In this document: positions 53,600 to 64,000 of the stretch, piece after piece
Position numbering within the stretch: the first letter of the stretch is position 1
Layout of the letters: the number at the start of each line of letters is the position of its first letter
Assembly (NCBI RefSeq): GCF_023073315.1
Contig: NZ_JADPJH010000026.1
Span: 12,485-76,484, forward strand
Length of the DNA stretch: 64,000 nucleotides
Source: Bradyrhizobium sp. 1
GTDB taxonomy: Bacteria; Pseudomonadota; Alphaproteobacteria; Rhizobiales; Xanthobacteraceae
Reading direction: 5' to 3'
Position numbers and translations under genes: made by a program
Notes under the pieces: generated by a model
What the model was told of the DNA's origin: nothing
The model's input: the letters and a program-made list of their open reading frames with translations, nothing else
Databases searched by the model: none

Positions 53600-53812
53600 T
53601 CAGTCTTTCATGCCATCCAGACCCGGATGTTCTTTGTAGATATTGTCCTGAAGCATGGTGTCGATCCGAGCAATGATATCGCCGACCGATGTCCTCAATC
53701 TCAGAAATTCATCTGCTGGAGAAGCTTCTTTGGCGAGCGTGAGCGCTAGGGACAACTCCTCAGTGACCCGCTCTACGTGCTGTTTAAATCGTATAGCTGA
53801 TTTCGCGTCCAT
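53600..53812 (-). CDS. Short helical protein of unknown function, inside the TIR element
   Basis: A 70-residue frame starting MDAKSAIRFKQHVERVTEEL, rich in helix-forming residues and without cysteine. No family is recognised. The frame is open far upstream, but that part has composition unlike protein-coding sequence, so the internal ATG is taken. Its reality as a gene is uncertain. Confidence 0.4.
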   Translation of the reverse strand: MDAKSAIRFKQHVERVTEELSLALTLAKEASPADEFLRLRTSVGDIIARIDTMLQDNIYKEHPGLDGMKD

Positions 53813-53999
53813 AGAACCATCTCGCGGGAATAGGGCCTTGCAAATGGCGGCACCCTTGGACCAAGAAGCCTTCCAAATAGTTAGAACGCTACTGTTCCGT
53901 TGATGGTCCAAGGCGGAAGTCCTGCAACATTCCGATTTCGGGCCGCTATCAGAGGCATAGCGGACGTCAAACGGCCTCCCCGATTTATGAGTACACGCC

Positions 54000-54596
54000 C
54001 TAGCCCGCCGCGATCTTTTCCGCGCGCTGGAACGCCGGCCGCGCCATGCAGCGCCCGAGATAGGCATCGAAGGCCGGGCGCGACGGCACCATCTTGAACT
54101 GGCGCACCGCGAAATTCAGGCCCGAGCCGATGGTGATGTCGGCAGCGGAAAAATCCTCGCCGAGAATCCACGGCCCCTTTTCGAGCGCCGCTTCCAGCAC
54201 GTCGAACACCTGCGTCGCACTGCCCCAGGCAGCAGTCGAGGTCGGCACCTCGATGTTGGTGTAGATCTGGATGATGGCGGGTTCGATGCAGCCCGGCGAG
54301 AAGAACAGCCATTGCAGATAGCGCGCGCGGCGCGGATCGGTCGCCGCGGGCGCCAGCTTCGCCTCGGGATAGCGGTCGGCGATGTAGGCGCAGATCGCGG
54401 CGGCTTCGCCTAGCGCGGCATCGCCGTCGCTGAGCGCCGGCACCTTGCCCATCGGATTGACCTTGAGAAAGTCCGGCGCCTTCTGCGCGCCGGTCGAGAT
54501 GTCGGTCAACACGCGCTCATAGGGCAAGCCGCTCTCTTCCATTAGCCAGAGCGTCGTGAAGGAACGCGAGCGGGGCGACCAATAGAGCCTGATCAT
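54000..54596 (-). CDS. Glutathione S-transferase family protein
   Basis: A 198-residue GST with an N-terminal thioredoxin-like domain ('MIRLYWSPRSRSFTTLWLME', 'NPMGKVPALSDGD', 'LGEAAAICAYIADRYP') and an all-helical C-terminal domain ('LGEDFSAADITIG'). It would conjugate or reduce with glutathione. The TAG stop is formed by the TA target site and the first base of the inserted element. Confidence 0.9.
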   Translation of the reverse strand: MIRLYWSPRSRSFTTLWLMEESGLPYERVLTDISTGAQKAPDFLKVNPMGKVPALSDGDAALGEAAAICAYIADRYPEAKLAPAATDPRRARYLQWLFFSPGCIEPAIIQIYTNIEVPTSTAAWGSATQVFDVLEAALEKGPWILGEDFSAADITIGSGLNFAVRQFKMVPSRPAFDAYLGRCMARPAFQRAEKIAAG

Positions 54597-54691
54597 GGTG
54601 GGAACTTTCCATCAGCGAGACCAAACCAGATTGGATTTATTGCGTGCCAGGGTCGATTGAATCAAGACGGCAGATGCGCAGGCCATCCGAT

Positions 54692-55534
54692 TCAATCCTC
54701 CTCGAGATAGCCGGGAAGAGTCCGATCGAGTCTCGTCGCGACGAGCGCCCGAGTCCTCTCCCGTAGCGTCACATTGCTCGAAGCCGCGGCGGGTGGGTCA
54801 GGGAATTGGGAATTGTCGAGTTTGGTCATCGGATCTTCCGTGAACCTCAAGCTCTCGGAGAGATTGGAGCCGAAATTGGCGAAATTCCGATTGATCTGCT
54901 CGTAGCTCCGCCCATCGATCAGATTGATCGCAATGTTGGCGAACAGGTGCGAATGCCTGGCGAAAGATCCAAGGCCGCGACTGTAGGCGCCGATGCCATC
55001 CAGCGTCAGGCTGGAGCCCTGCAACTCGGTCTTGAACCTGGTCACGACGAGATAGCGCTCGCAATTCGCATTAGGCGTGATGCCACGAACGATCGCCGGC
55101 AACCGTTCGCTCGGATCCGGGATGAGCCTGGATTTGGGATTGTAGAAGGGTTCAAATGCCCCCTTGGGATAGCTGACCTTCCTGATCGCCGGATCGGCGC
55201 CGGCCGCGGCACGGACACGGGCCAGCACGATGTCGTCGAGGCCCCAATCGTCGATCGAAACCTCGTTGAATTCAGTCTCGAACACCGTAAGGCCGAATTT
55301 CTCGACGGAGAAGCGGTCGCCGATTGCGGAAATGACGCCAAGGCGGCAGGGACCGGTGCTGGCGATGTCTGCAGGCTTGGCGGGCGCCTTCGGCTTCGCC
55401 GTCGCTTTCTTGGCAGCCGGCTTTCCGGGTGGTGCGGTCTGAGCCGAGGGCACGGTGGTTGCGGGAGGGGTCTGTGCGGCTGCCGGAGCCATGAGGGCCA
55501 GCAGGGTCATGATGGAGACAGCAATGCGAACCAT
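54692..55534 (-). CDS. Exported protein of unknown function
   Basis: A 280-residue protein with a signal peptide (MVRIAVSIMTLLALMAPAAA) and a Pro/Lys/Ala-rich linker to about residue 57, then a globular domain with two cysteines (PCRLGVIS and NANCERYLV). No family is recognised. Neighbouring genes on both sides are unrelated, so context gives no clue. Confidence 0.7.
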   Translation of the reverse strand: MVRIAVSIMTLLALMAPAAAQTPPATTVPSAQTAPPGKPAAKKATAKPKAPAKPADIASTGPCRLGVISAIGDRFSVEKFGLTVFETEFNEVSIDDWGLDDIVLARVRAAAGADPAIRKVSYPKGAFEPFYNPKSRLIPDPSERLPAIVRGITPNANCERYLVVTRFKTELQGSSLTLDGIGAYSRGLGSFARHSHLFANIAINLIDGRSYEQINRNFANFGSNLSESLRFTEDPMTKLDNSQFPDPPAAASSNVTLRERTRALVATRLDRTLPGYLEED

Positions 55535-55617
55535 GGATTCCGGGAGGCGAGATGCGGAAGACGCGCCACACTAAGTTGGGATCATGACAACCGCAAGCTG
55601 CACCCGGAAATCGTTGT

Positions 55618-56079
55618 CTACCCGACGGGCCGCCGCTTCCACCGGTAATATTTCATCACGAACCCGTTCGACGGCTCGACCTCTTCCTTCTCGAACACAA
55701 AGCCCTCGCGCTCGTACCAGCGCCAGGCCTTTTCGTTTTCGCGGACGCAGCGCAGGTACATCTCATCGGGCATTTGCGTGCGCGTGAAGGCGAGCAGTTT
55801 CCGTCCGAGCGATCGCCCCTGATAGGCGGGTCCGACGAAAAGCATATCGAGATAGAGCTTTGGCAGATGCAGCGCCAGCATCGCGGCGATCGTGCCGTTG
55901 TCGTCGGCGACGAACAGGGTCCAGCCGTCCTCGATCTCGCGCGCGACACGTGCACGCAGGTTCGCCAGCAGGAAGTCGCTCGCCTCGGCAAGTCCGGTCG
56001 AGACCCAGCTCTCCATCCAGACGCGGGCGACCTCGTCATATTCGTCGACGCGGGCGGGGCGGATGACGGGATCCGACAT
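55618..56079 (-). CDS. GNAT-family N-acetyltransferase
   Basis: A 153-residue acetyltransferase with the acetyl-CoA motif 'YQGRSLGRKLLAFTR' and 'NEKAWRWYEREGF' near the C terminus. The substrate is unknown. It begins 6 bp after the oxyR stop, so it is probably co-transcribed with oxyR. Confidence 0.85.
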   Translation of the reverse strand: MSDPVIRPARVDEYDEVARVWMESWVSTGLAEASDFLLANLRARVAREIEDGWTLFVADDNGTIAAMLALHLPKLYLDMLFVGPAYQGRSLGRKLLAFTRTQMPDEMYLRCVRENEKAWRWYEREGFVFEKEEVEPSNGFVMKYYRWKRRPVG

Positions 56080-56085
56080 CGAGGC

Positions 56086-57012
56086 CTACGCCCGTTGGCC
56101 GCGGACGGCCTGCCGCGTGCGCACCTTGCCGGCCGACAGGCACACCACTTCGGAGATCTGGAGCAATTGCCGCGCCAGCGGGCTCGTTTTGCGCCAGACC
56201 ATGCCGATGGTGCGCGAGGGCTCGGGGTCGCGGAAGCGCGACAGCGAGACCGAGGCCGATCGCGTCTCCACCGGCACCGCCATCTCCGGGATCAGCGTGA
56301 CGCCGATGCCGGCGCTGACCATCTGCACCAGGGTCGACAGCGAATTCGCATCCAGCATCTCGCGTGGCGGCGCCGACTGCATGTTGCAGAAGGAGAGCGC
56401 CTGGTCGCGGAAGCAATGCCCCTCCTCGAGCAGCAACAGCCGCATCTCGCGCATCATCTCGCGCGACGGCGCCGGTGTGCCCTCATCGGAGCCCGGCCGC
56501 ACCAGCAAAAATTTCTCGTCGAACAGCGCGACCTCGGTGAGCGAGGGCTCCGACACCGGCAGGGCGACGATGGCTGTGTCGAGCCGGCCTTCGACCAACT
56601 CCTGGATCAGCCGCGGCGTCATCGTCTCGCGCACCCGGATGTCGAGCTCCGGATGCATGCGCGTGAGGTTTTTGGTGATGGTGGGCAGCAAATAGGGCGC
56701 GATCGTCGGGATCATGCCGATGCGCAGGCGACCTGAGAAACGGTCCTGCGAGGCGCGGGCGAAATCGCCGAGCTCATCGACCGAGCGCAGGATGTCGCGG
56801 ACGCGTGGCGCGAGTTCTTCGCCAAACCGGGTCAGCGCCACCTGCCGGGCGCTGCGTTCCAGCAGCAGCCCGCCGAGCGCGTCCTCCAGCTCCTTGATCT
56901 GCATCGACAGGGCCGGCTGCGAGATCGAGCTTGCCTCCGCCGCACGGCCGAAATGGCCGTGGCGCGCCAGCGCATCGAAATACCGGAGCTGGCGCATTGT
57001 CACGTTGGCCAT
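56086..57012 (-). CDS. oxyR: Hydrogen peroxide-sensing regulator OxyR
   Basis: The 308-residue LysR protein has the OxyR redox loop 'EEGHCFRDQALSFC', with Cys200 and Cys209 spaced as Cys199 and Cys208 of E. coli OxyR. A disulfide between them would activate transcription. The DNA-binding domain lies at residues about 6-65. It is divergent from katG, its most likely target. Confidence 0.95.
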   Translation of the reverse strand: MANVTMRQLRYFDALARHGHFGRAAEASSISQPALSMQIKELEDALGGLLLERSARQVALTRFGEELAPRVRDILRSVDELGDFARASQDRFSGRLRIGMIPTIAPYLLPTITKNLTRMHPELDIRVRETMTPRLIQELVEGRLDTAIVALPVSEPSLTEVALFDEKFLLVRPGSDEGTPAPSREMMREMRLLLLEEGHCFRDQALSFCNMQSAPPREMLDANSLSTLVQMVSAGIGVTLIPEMAVPVETRSASVSLSRFRDPEPSRTIGMVWRKTSPLARQLLQISEVVCLSAGKVRTRQAVRGQRA

Positions 57013-57126
57013 CAGAAAATCCTATCGCAGCGATCATTAAAGTCAACTTCCCCTGATGGAATGAGAAGCTTAGAGTGCTTCTACCTGGTCAAAGGCGCGA
57101 GTTCGACGCCACCAGAGGAGGTATTC
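57013..57126. promoter_or_regulatory. oxyR-katG divergent control region
   Basis: A perfect ATCGC-A-GCGAT palindrome (57024-57034) lies close to the oxyR start, the place expected for autoregulation and katG activation. It contains the T-N11-A feature of LysR sites only loosely. katG has GGAGG five bases before its ATG. Confidence 0.4.
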
Positions 57127-59295
<2,169 letters not shown>

Positions 59296-59352
59296 GCTGA
59301 GGTCGGCTGATCCCCGGACTTTTTTGGAGGCCGGGGTGTTGGAAACCCAGGG

Positions 59353-59392
59353 GGGCGGCGCCAAGAGCAACTTGGCGCCGCCCAGCTTTTTG
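59353..59392 (+). terminator. Strong terminator of katG
   Basis: GGGCGGCGCCAAG and CTTGGCGCCGCCC form a perfect 13-bp stem with loop AGCAA, followed by AGCTTTTT. A smaller hairpin (CCCCGG...CCGGGG around 59320) precedes it. The following 59393-59591 has no other feature I can support. Confidence 0.9.
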
Positions 59393-59591
59393 GAGGCGCG
59401 AATGACCGCTTGAGGCCGTGCGAAAGCGCACGCTTTTCTCACATCGTGCAAGACAGGCTTCCAGCGCTCAGGCGCAGGGCCCATGGAAAGCGCCACCGTT
59501 CACAACGCGCTACAGTCTGTGACTTGTATCACGGTCGCAAAAACTGCTTGATGCAACTTATTTGAACGCATGACCTCGGAAAATCCTGCCC

Positions 59592-59846
59592 ATGAAATTG
59601 CGGACGAGAGACCAGGCAGCCCTCTCCATTACATTTGCCGTCGCCATGTCGCTCATTTGCGGCGCATCTTCGCGAGCGGCAGATATGGGCAACGACGAAA
59701 TCGAGCAGCTTCTCAGAAAGCGATTTTTGATGCGTTGCCCTCTCAAGGCGGCATGCCAGGACTCACCTCATCCCGTCCCGGGGCAATTCCCCATTGTGAA
59801 ATCCAGACGAGCGAACACGCGCGATGTCGCCAAGCCAGCACCATGA
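59592..59846 (+). CDS. Small exported protein upstream of the CHAT protease gene
   Basis: The 84-residue frame begins MKLRTRDQAALSITFAVAMS and has a cleavable signal peptide ending near SSRAAD. The short mature part has two cysteines (C49, C55). It ends 12 bp before the CHAT gene start and runs in the same direction, so co-transcription is likely. No family is recognised and no strong ribosome-binding site is seen. Confidence 0.5.
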   Translation: MKLRTRDQAALSITFAVAMSLICGASSRAADMGNDEIEQLLRKRFLMRCPLKAACQDSPHPVPGQFPIVKSRRANTRDVAKPAP

Positions 59847-59858
59847 GGTGATCCTCCA

Positions 59859-62800
59859 ATGTCGTTGCGCTTCGTTCGATATGCCGCGGCGGTGTGTGCC
59901 ATTCCCGGGTTTCTTTGCACGAGCCAGAACGCGCAGGCGCTGGAATGGGTGAAGGGCTGCCTGACAGACAAGAAGGTCTGCCTGACGGCCGCGGCGTTCA
60001 AAGCCCCGGATGGTTTCGTCGCACATTTCGGAGCAATGACGACCGCCGACAACGTTAGAAAGTTTCGGGTGCTGGTCCCCTTGGGGGTGCGTTCGGACTA
60101 TGGTGCTCGGATCAACACGACGGTTGATGGCGGCGGCCTGTCGGCGTGGCTCGACAGTTGCACGTCAGACGGCTGCCTGTCCGAGATCAGCGCGACACGG
60201 TGGGCGATCGAGCAATCGGGAGATGGCAATACTTTCGCTGTCAAGGCGTCGGCCAGCGACGGGAAGCCGCTCTCCTTCAGCTTCCGGATGAAGGGATTTC
60301 AGGCCGCATATCGTGGGCCGGACGTGGATTGGCGCGAACTTAGCGAATCCCAGCAATCCATATTCACACGGTTGATGCCCGAGGCGAAAGCCGTACAGCC
60401 GGCCCCCCTGGGCGAAATTTTCGGAAGTTTCTCCGGCTGGCGGCGTCTCTGCCAGACGGGGAATTCTTCAGCGACCGAGAAGTGTTCGATTCAGAGCAGA
60501 GCCGTCGATCGCAACAACGCGTCGATAGCCAATGTCTCCGTGATCTCCAACGACGGACGATCCGGTCTCGGCTTCGTTCTCCCACAAGGCGTTCTTATCC
60601 GGGCGGGCACGAAGCTGTCGTTCGACGGCAAGCCATATGGACGTGCGCCAGTCTCCGGCTGCGAAGCGAGCGGTTGCATGTCGGCCTATCTCAGCGCGGA
60701 TCTGTCCGAGAAGATCAGGCAGTCCAGGACAGTCGAGATCGAATATTTTGAGGCGCGCAGAATACGCGTTTCTATGTCGTTTTCGTTGGCCGGATTGGAC
60801 GATGCGGCGCGGAGCGTTCAGCCCGGTTCGAAGGCGCCGAACGCAGGGCGAGTTGCGTCCGCTCAGCACGCGACAGCGTCGAAGGGAGTCATCTTAAGAC
60901 GCGACGTGATCGACAGCGATGTCCTCGATGGGCCCACGGTCGAGAGGCTGGGTGAAGAGCAATTCCAGCCCCAGCAATCGGGCCATGGGTACAAGCCGCC
61001 GGATATGTCGGCTCTCAAGCAGAAATGGGCCGAAATCAATCGCCTCAAGGAAGAGGCGAACAAGAAGTCCGGACCGGCTGCGCCGGCGCCCCCTAACGTA
61101 TTCACCGCTGTCCGCGCGATTCACGAGAAGGGAAAGCGCCTCGAGCATGACGGCCTTTTTCAGGAGGCCGAGGACCGGTACGTGGAAGCCCTGAAGACGA
61201 TGGAAACGGCCAAGGGGATTGACGCTCCTGATACGGCGAATGCTCTCGCCACGATCGCAAACATCCAACGGAAGACCGGACGCTTGACGGAAGCCGAAGC
61301 GACGCTCAACCGCGCGCTCAAGATCACGGAGAAAATACAGCGGTATGAGTCGTCGGCGATCCATGAAGGGCTGTCGAACGTCTATTCCGATCAAGGCAGA
61401 GACGATGAGGCCCTCCAGGCGGCGCTGGCGGCACTTTCGATCAAGGAACAGTTCAGCTACCCCGGGCAGCTTGATCTGGCACCGTTTCTCTCGAGGGCAG
61501 GCATGCTCTATCTGAAACTGGGCCGACTCGACGATGCGTCGATCCTGCTCGGGCGGGCCTACGACCTGTACCAGAAATTCAGCGGGACGGCGAGCAGCGC
61601 GGAATCCGTGTTCGTGCTCACAAACCTGTCCAAGCTCAATGGGCTCCAGGGCCGGCACGCCCGGGCCAGAGAACTCGCTGATCGGGCCGTCGCGACGCTT
61701 CAGGCTCGCGCAGAATATCGCGATCACGAATTGATGGCAACGGCACTGGAAGCCCGGGGAGATGCCGCAGCTCTGGATAGCAATTATGCCGAGGCGATTG
61801 AGTTCTACACGCGCTCGCTGGGCGTTAGGCAGCGCTATTTCGGTCAGGATAACCCCAACGTCGCGCCTGCACAGCTCGGTCTTGGGAGACTGCTCCGTAA
61901 GCAAAGCAAGCCTGAGGAGGCCGTGACCTATTATGAACAGGCCCTTGCCACCAGACTGAAGGCTTTCGGCGCAGCCGATCTCGACGCCTTGAAGGCTCTG
62001 GACGAACTGGCGTCGCTCGAGAGCGATCTTGGCGACATGACAAAGGCGCTTGAGTATTCGAGCCGATTGGCTTCGGGCGCACGTGAAGCGCAGGGCGTCT
62101 CGTCCCGGATCACGCAAGATCTGGCCAGCGCTGACCAGGCGTCCTATCGCGCTTTCTTCCAGACCAGGCTTGCGATCCTGTCGAAGGTCTCGGACACCGC
62201 AGCCGCGGACGCTCCAGCACTGAGCGAAGAGGCGTTCGAGGTTGCGCAGAGAGCGACGACCTCTTCAACGGGCCTCGCCGTGCAGCAGATGAGCGCTCGC
62301 ATCTCCGCAGGTAGCGGGGTGCTCTCCGACCTGATTCGTCAGCGTCAGGATTTGGAGGCGCGTCGTACGTCGCTGACGAATCAACTCGCCGCGATGTCGG
62401 CAAACGGCGGCACGGCCTGGGAGCACGATGCGGCAGTCCTGGTCCGAAAGCAGAAGCGCGAGACGGAAGATCAGCTGCAGGCCATCTTTCAAAAGATTCA
62501 GCTTCAGTCTCCGGAATATTCAGAGTTGTCGATTTCGCAACCTGTCACCATCAAACAGGTTCAGAGTCTCCTTGCCGACGACGAAACGCTGATCCTCTGG
62601 ATCACCACGGAGAAGCAGACTCATATTTTTGGGATTTCGAAGCAGCAGTATAGCTGGCGGCCGACTGCAATGTCGTTGCGGTACTTGACGGACCGCGTCG
62701 CCGCGTTCCGGGAAGGCCTGGATGTGGCCCAGCTCTCGAACGCCTCCGGATCCGGCAAGAGCAAAATCTTCGATCTCGGCGTCGCCGCCGGGCTCTATGA

Positions 62801-63833
62801 TCAGCTCTTGAAACCAGTCAGCGGGGTCTTTGCCGGGAAGCGGCACCTCCTCATCGTCGCTTCGGGCCCGCTCACCAGCCTGCCGGCTCACTTGCTGGTG
62901 ATGCAACGCCCAACAGAAACTGGCGCCACCAACTTTTCGAGCTATCGTGAGGCCCGGTGGCTGATCAAGGATTTTGCCGTGAGCGTGCTGCCTTCAGTCG
63001 GCAGTTTGCGCTCCATTCGAATGCCGGAGGCAGCGACGGTGAGAGCAGGCAAGCCTCTCATTGGATTTGCTGATCCCCTGTTCGACCCGCAGGAACGAAA
63101 GGTCGCTCTCGCGGCAACCGCAACGCCTCGCAGATCCACCCTGACGCCGAGCGGCTCGTATACGGATTTCTGGCATGGCGCGAACATCGATCGTGATCAG
63201 CTTGCGAAGTCGCTTCCTACCCTGCTCGACACCGCGAATGAGTTGAGGGCCGTTGCCAGGAGCACGGGCGCGGCTTCTGAGGATCTGTTTTTCGAGCGGA
63301 ATGCTTCTGAAACGAACGTCAAGCAGAGCCGGCTCTCCGACTACCGGATCGTCTATTTCGCCACGCATGGGCTGGTTGCTGGAGACATCAAGGGGCTCGG
63401 GCAACCCGCTCTCGCGCTGTCCATTCCCGAAGCTCCGAGCGCAGTGGACGATGGCTTGTTGACGGCAAGCGAGGTGACTGAGCTGAGGCTGAATGCCGAT
63501 TGGGTCGTTCTTTCGGCTTGCAACACAATCGCGGGCGGGGCGCCCGGTGCCGAAGCACTTTCAGGGCTGGCCAAGGCGTTCTTCTATGCCGGTGCCCGGG
63601 CCCTGCTTGTCTCTCATTGGTCGGTGGATTCCTCTGCCGCAACGCGGTTGACGACGTCGACGTTTCAAATCTTGAGGGACAATCCAAACCTCGGCCGAGC
63701 AGAGGCCCTGCGGCGGTCCATGCTGAGCTTCCTTGCCGATCAGAGCGACCCCATCAATGCATATCCCGGGATTTGGGGGCCGTTCACGATCATTGGCGAA
63801 GGCGCGCGGGTACCGGACGGCCCGCGCCGTTGA
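59859..63833 (+). CDS. Exported IalB-IalB-TPR-CHAT protease-like protein
   Basis: The 1324-residue protein has a signal peptide (cleavage near AQA, residue 27). Two IalB-like regions follow: about 30-155 ('RVLVPLGVRSDYGARINTTV', Cys101/Cys106) and 190-315 ('GFVLPQGVLIRAGTKLSFDG', Cys268/Cys273). Residues about 415-760 are TPR repeats, 800-890 are helical, and 900-1315 are a CHAT caspase-like domain with the dyad His1170 (VYFATHG) and Cys1221 (VLSACNT). The start at 59859 follows GAGGTGATC. It could be a periplasmic or surface protease triggered through its TPR region; the target is unknown. Confidence 0.88.
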   Translation: MSLRFVRYAAAVCAIPGFLCTSQNAQALEWVKGCLTDKKVCLTAAAFKAPDGFVAHFGAMTTADNVRKFRVLVPLGVRSDYGARINTTVDGGGLSAWLDSCTSDGCLSEISATRWAIEQSGDGNTFAVKASASDGKPLSFSFRMKGFQAAYRGPDVDWRELSESQQSIFTRLMPEAKAVQPAPLGEIFGSFSGWRRLCQTGNSSATEKCSIQSRAVDRNNASIANVSVISNDGRSGLGFVLPQGVLIRAGTKLSFDGKPYGRAPVSGCEASGCMSAYLSADLSEKIRQSRTVEIEYFEARRIRVSMSFSLAGLDDAARSVQPGSKAPNAGRVASAQHATASKGVILRRDVIDSDVLDGPTVERLGEEQFQPQQSGHGYKPPDMSALKQKWAEINRLKEEANKKSGPAAPAPPNVFTAVRAIHEKGKRLEHDGLFQEAEDRYVEALKTMETAKGIDAPDTANALATIANIQRKTGRLTEAEATLNRALKITEKIQRYESSAIHEGLSNVYSDQGRDDEALQAALAALSIKEQFSYPGQLDLAPFLSRAGMLYLKLGRLDDASILLGRAYDLYQKFSGTASSAESVFVLTNLSKLNGLQGRHARARELADRAVATLQARAEYRDHELMATALEARGDAAALDSNYAEAIEFYTRSLGVRQRYFGQDNPNVAPAQLGLGRLLRKQSKPEEAVTYYEQALATRLKAFGAADLDALKALDELASLESDLGDMTKALEYSSRLASGAREAQGVSSRITQDLASADQASYRAFFQTRLAILSKVSDTAAADAPALSEEAFEVAQRATTSSTGLAVQQMSARISAGSGVLSDLIRQRQDLEARRTSLTNQLAAMSANGGTAWEHDAAVLVRKQKRETEDQLQAIFQKIQLQSPEYSELSISQPVTIKQVQSLLADDETLILWITTEKQTHIFGISKQQYSWRPTAMSLRYLTDRVAAFREGLDVAQLSNASGSGKSKIFDLGVAAGLYDQLLKPVSGVFAGKRHLLIVASGPLTSLPAHLLVMQRPTETGATNFSSYREARWLIKDFAVSVLPSVGSLRSIRMPEAATVRAGKPLIGFADPLFDPQERKVALAATATPRRSTLTPSGSYTDFWHGANIDRDQLAKSLPTLLDTANELRAVARSTGAASEDLFFERNASETNVKQSRLSDYRIVYFATHGLVAGDIKGLGQPALALSIPEAPSAVDDGLLTASEVTELRLNADWVVLSACNTIAGGAPGAEALSGLAKAFFYAGARALLVSHWSVDSSAATRLTTSTFQILRDNPNLGRAEALRRSMLSFLADQSDPINAYPGIWGPFTIIGEGARVPDGPRR

Positions 63834-63870
63834 GCCTGCCTGGACGGATGTGTGAACCGTCACCATCAAA

Positions 63871-63895
63871 CAAAAGGGCAGCCGCGAGGCCACCC
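63871..63895 (-). terminator. Terminator for the gene entering from the right
   Basis: On the minus strand GGGTGGC pairs with GCTGCCC (two G-U wobbles) and is followed by TTTTGTTTG. It lies after the stop of the leftward gene at 63922. Confidence 0.5.
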
Positions 63896-63921
63896 TTCGT
63901 GTTTCTGACAGGTAGCGAGGC

Positions 63922-64000
63922 TTACTCGCCGGCCGCCTCGCGCGGAGCCTTCTCGCCGTCGCCGACCTTGCCCTCGAGGTCTTCGCCGGTGGTCTGGTCG
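63922..64000 (-). CDS. C-terminal end of a leftward gene (partial)
   Basis: The last 25 codons of a minus-strand gene are visible, encoding a charged tail (DQTTGEDLEGKVGDGEKAPR and five more residues) ending at TAA 63924-63922. A terminator-like hairpin follows. The protein cannot be identified from this tail. Confidence 0.6.
   Translation of the reverse strand, partial: DQTTGEDLEGKVGDGEKAPREAAGE

Larger units (their letters stand above)
52760..54000. mobile_element. 1241-bp element with perfect 17-bp terminal inverted repeats and no transposase
   Basis: GGGCGTGTACTCATAAA at 52760-52776 is exactly inverted at 53984-54000. Each end is flanked by TA inside CTAG, suggesting a TA target duplication as in some IS5-family elements. 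No transposase frame is present; two small leftward genes lie inside. The element splits the convergent fabI and glutathione-transferase genes at their stop codons. It may be a non-autonomous derivative moved by a related IS. Confidence 0.75.

Noticed and set aside
53095..53676. 193-codon plus-strand frame inside the TIR element
   Set aside because: It shows no transposase motif and lies opposite the frame with a clear signal peptide.

Overview
The window looks like a stretch of chromosome from an alphaproteobacterium of the Bradyrhizobium group. The evidence is high GC, an Irr regulator with the Bradyrhizobium-type haem motif (Cys29, His117-119), a ROSE-like RNA thermometer in front of a small heat-shock gene, a CP4-like class II EPSP synthase, an OhrR/Ohr pair, and several copies of palindromic intergenic repeats. 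Almost all of it is ordinary core genome; I see no prophage, no CRISPR array and no transposase.

Layout. 0.1-1.1 kb: hsp20 and a DUF1150 gene (leftward) behind a putative RNA thermometer. 1.3-5.5 kb: leftward ugpBAEC glycerol-3-phosphate importer with a possible PHO box. 5.7-8.1 kb: a class III CoA-transferase and the divergent ohr/ohrR pair. 8.2-8.8 kb: tRNA-Ala(GGC) and an FYDLN-type acidic protein. 8.9-14.7 kb: aroA-cmk-rpsA, sppA, ihfB. 14.7-20.3 kb: lapA-like gene, trpFBA, accD and folC, mostly joined by 4-bp overlaps. 20.4-21.2 kb: a metallophosphoesterase. 21.2-33.8 kb: a long leftward group, read as divL-like kinase, tsaE-amgK fusion, PilZ protein, murU, addB, addA, trxA, joining cell-cycle signalling, muropeptide recycling and double-strand-break repair.

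34.0-38.3 kb: leftward ubiE-ubiB-coaBC-dut. CoaBC carries an N-terminal FitA-like ribbon-helix-helix domain, and two tandem 17-bp palindromes resembling FitA operators lie just upstream of it. 38.4-49.1 kb: mutM, an acetyltransferase, an orphan ParA, gamma-glutamyltransferase, a secreted degenerate trypsin-like protein, a MoeB/ThiF-type enzyme, an aldo/keto reductase with a divergent LysR gene, a 2-hydroxyacid dehydrogenase and an SH3 protein. 49.2-52.8 kb: irr, divergent from fabA-fabB-fabI. 52.8-54.0 kb: a 1.24-kb segment with perfect 17-bp terminal inverted repeats and no transposase, inserted at the shared TA of two convergent stop codons. 54.0-59.3 kb: a glutathione transferase, a secreted unknown, an acetyltransferase, and oxyR divergent from katG. 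59.6-63.8 kb: a small exported protein and a 1324-residue exported protein with two IalB-like domains, TPR repeats and a CHAT protease domain with an intact His/Cys dyad.

The strongest leads are the exported IalB-TPR-CHAT protein, the DNA-binding CoaBC fusion with matching operator-like palindromes, and the TIR-bounded insertion that regenerates two stop codons.
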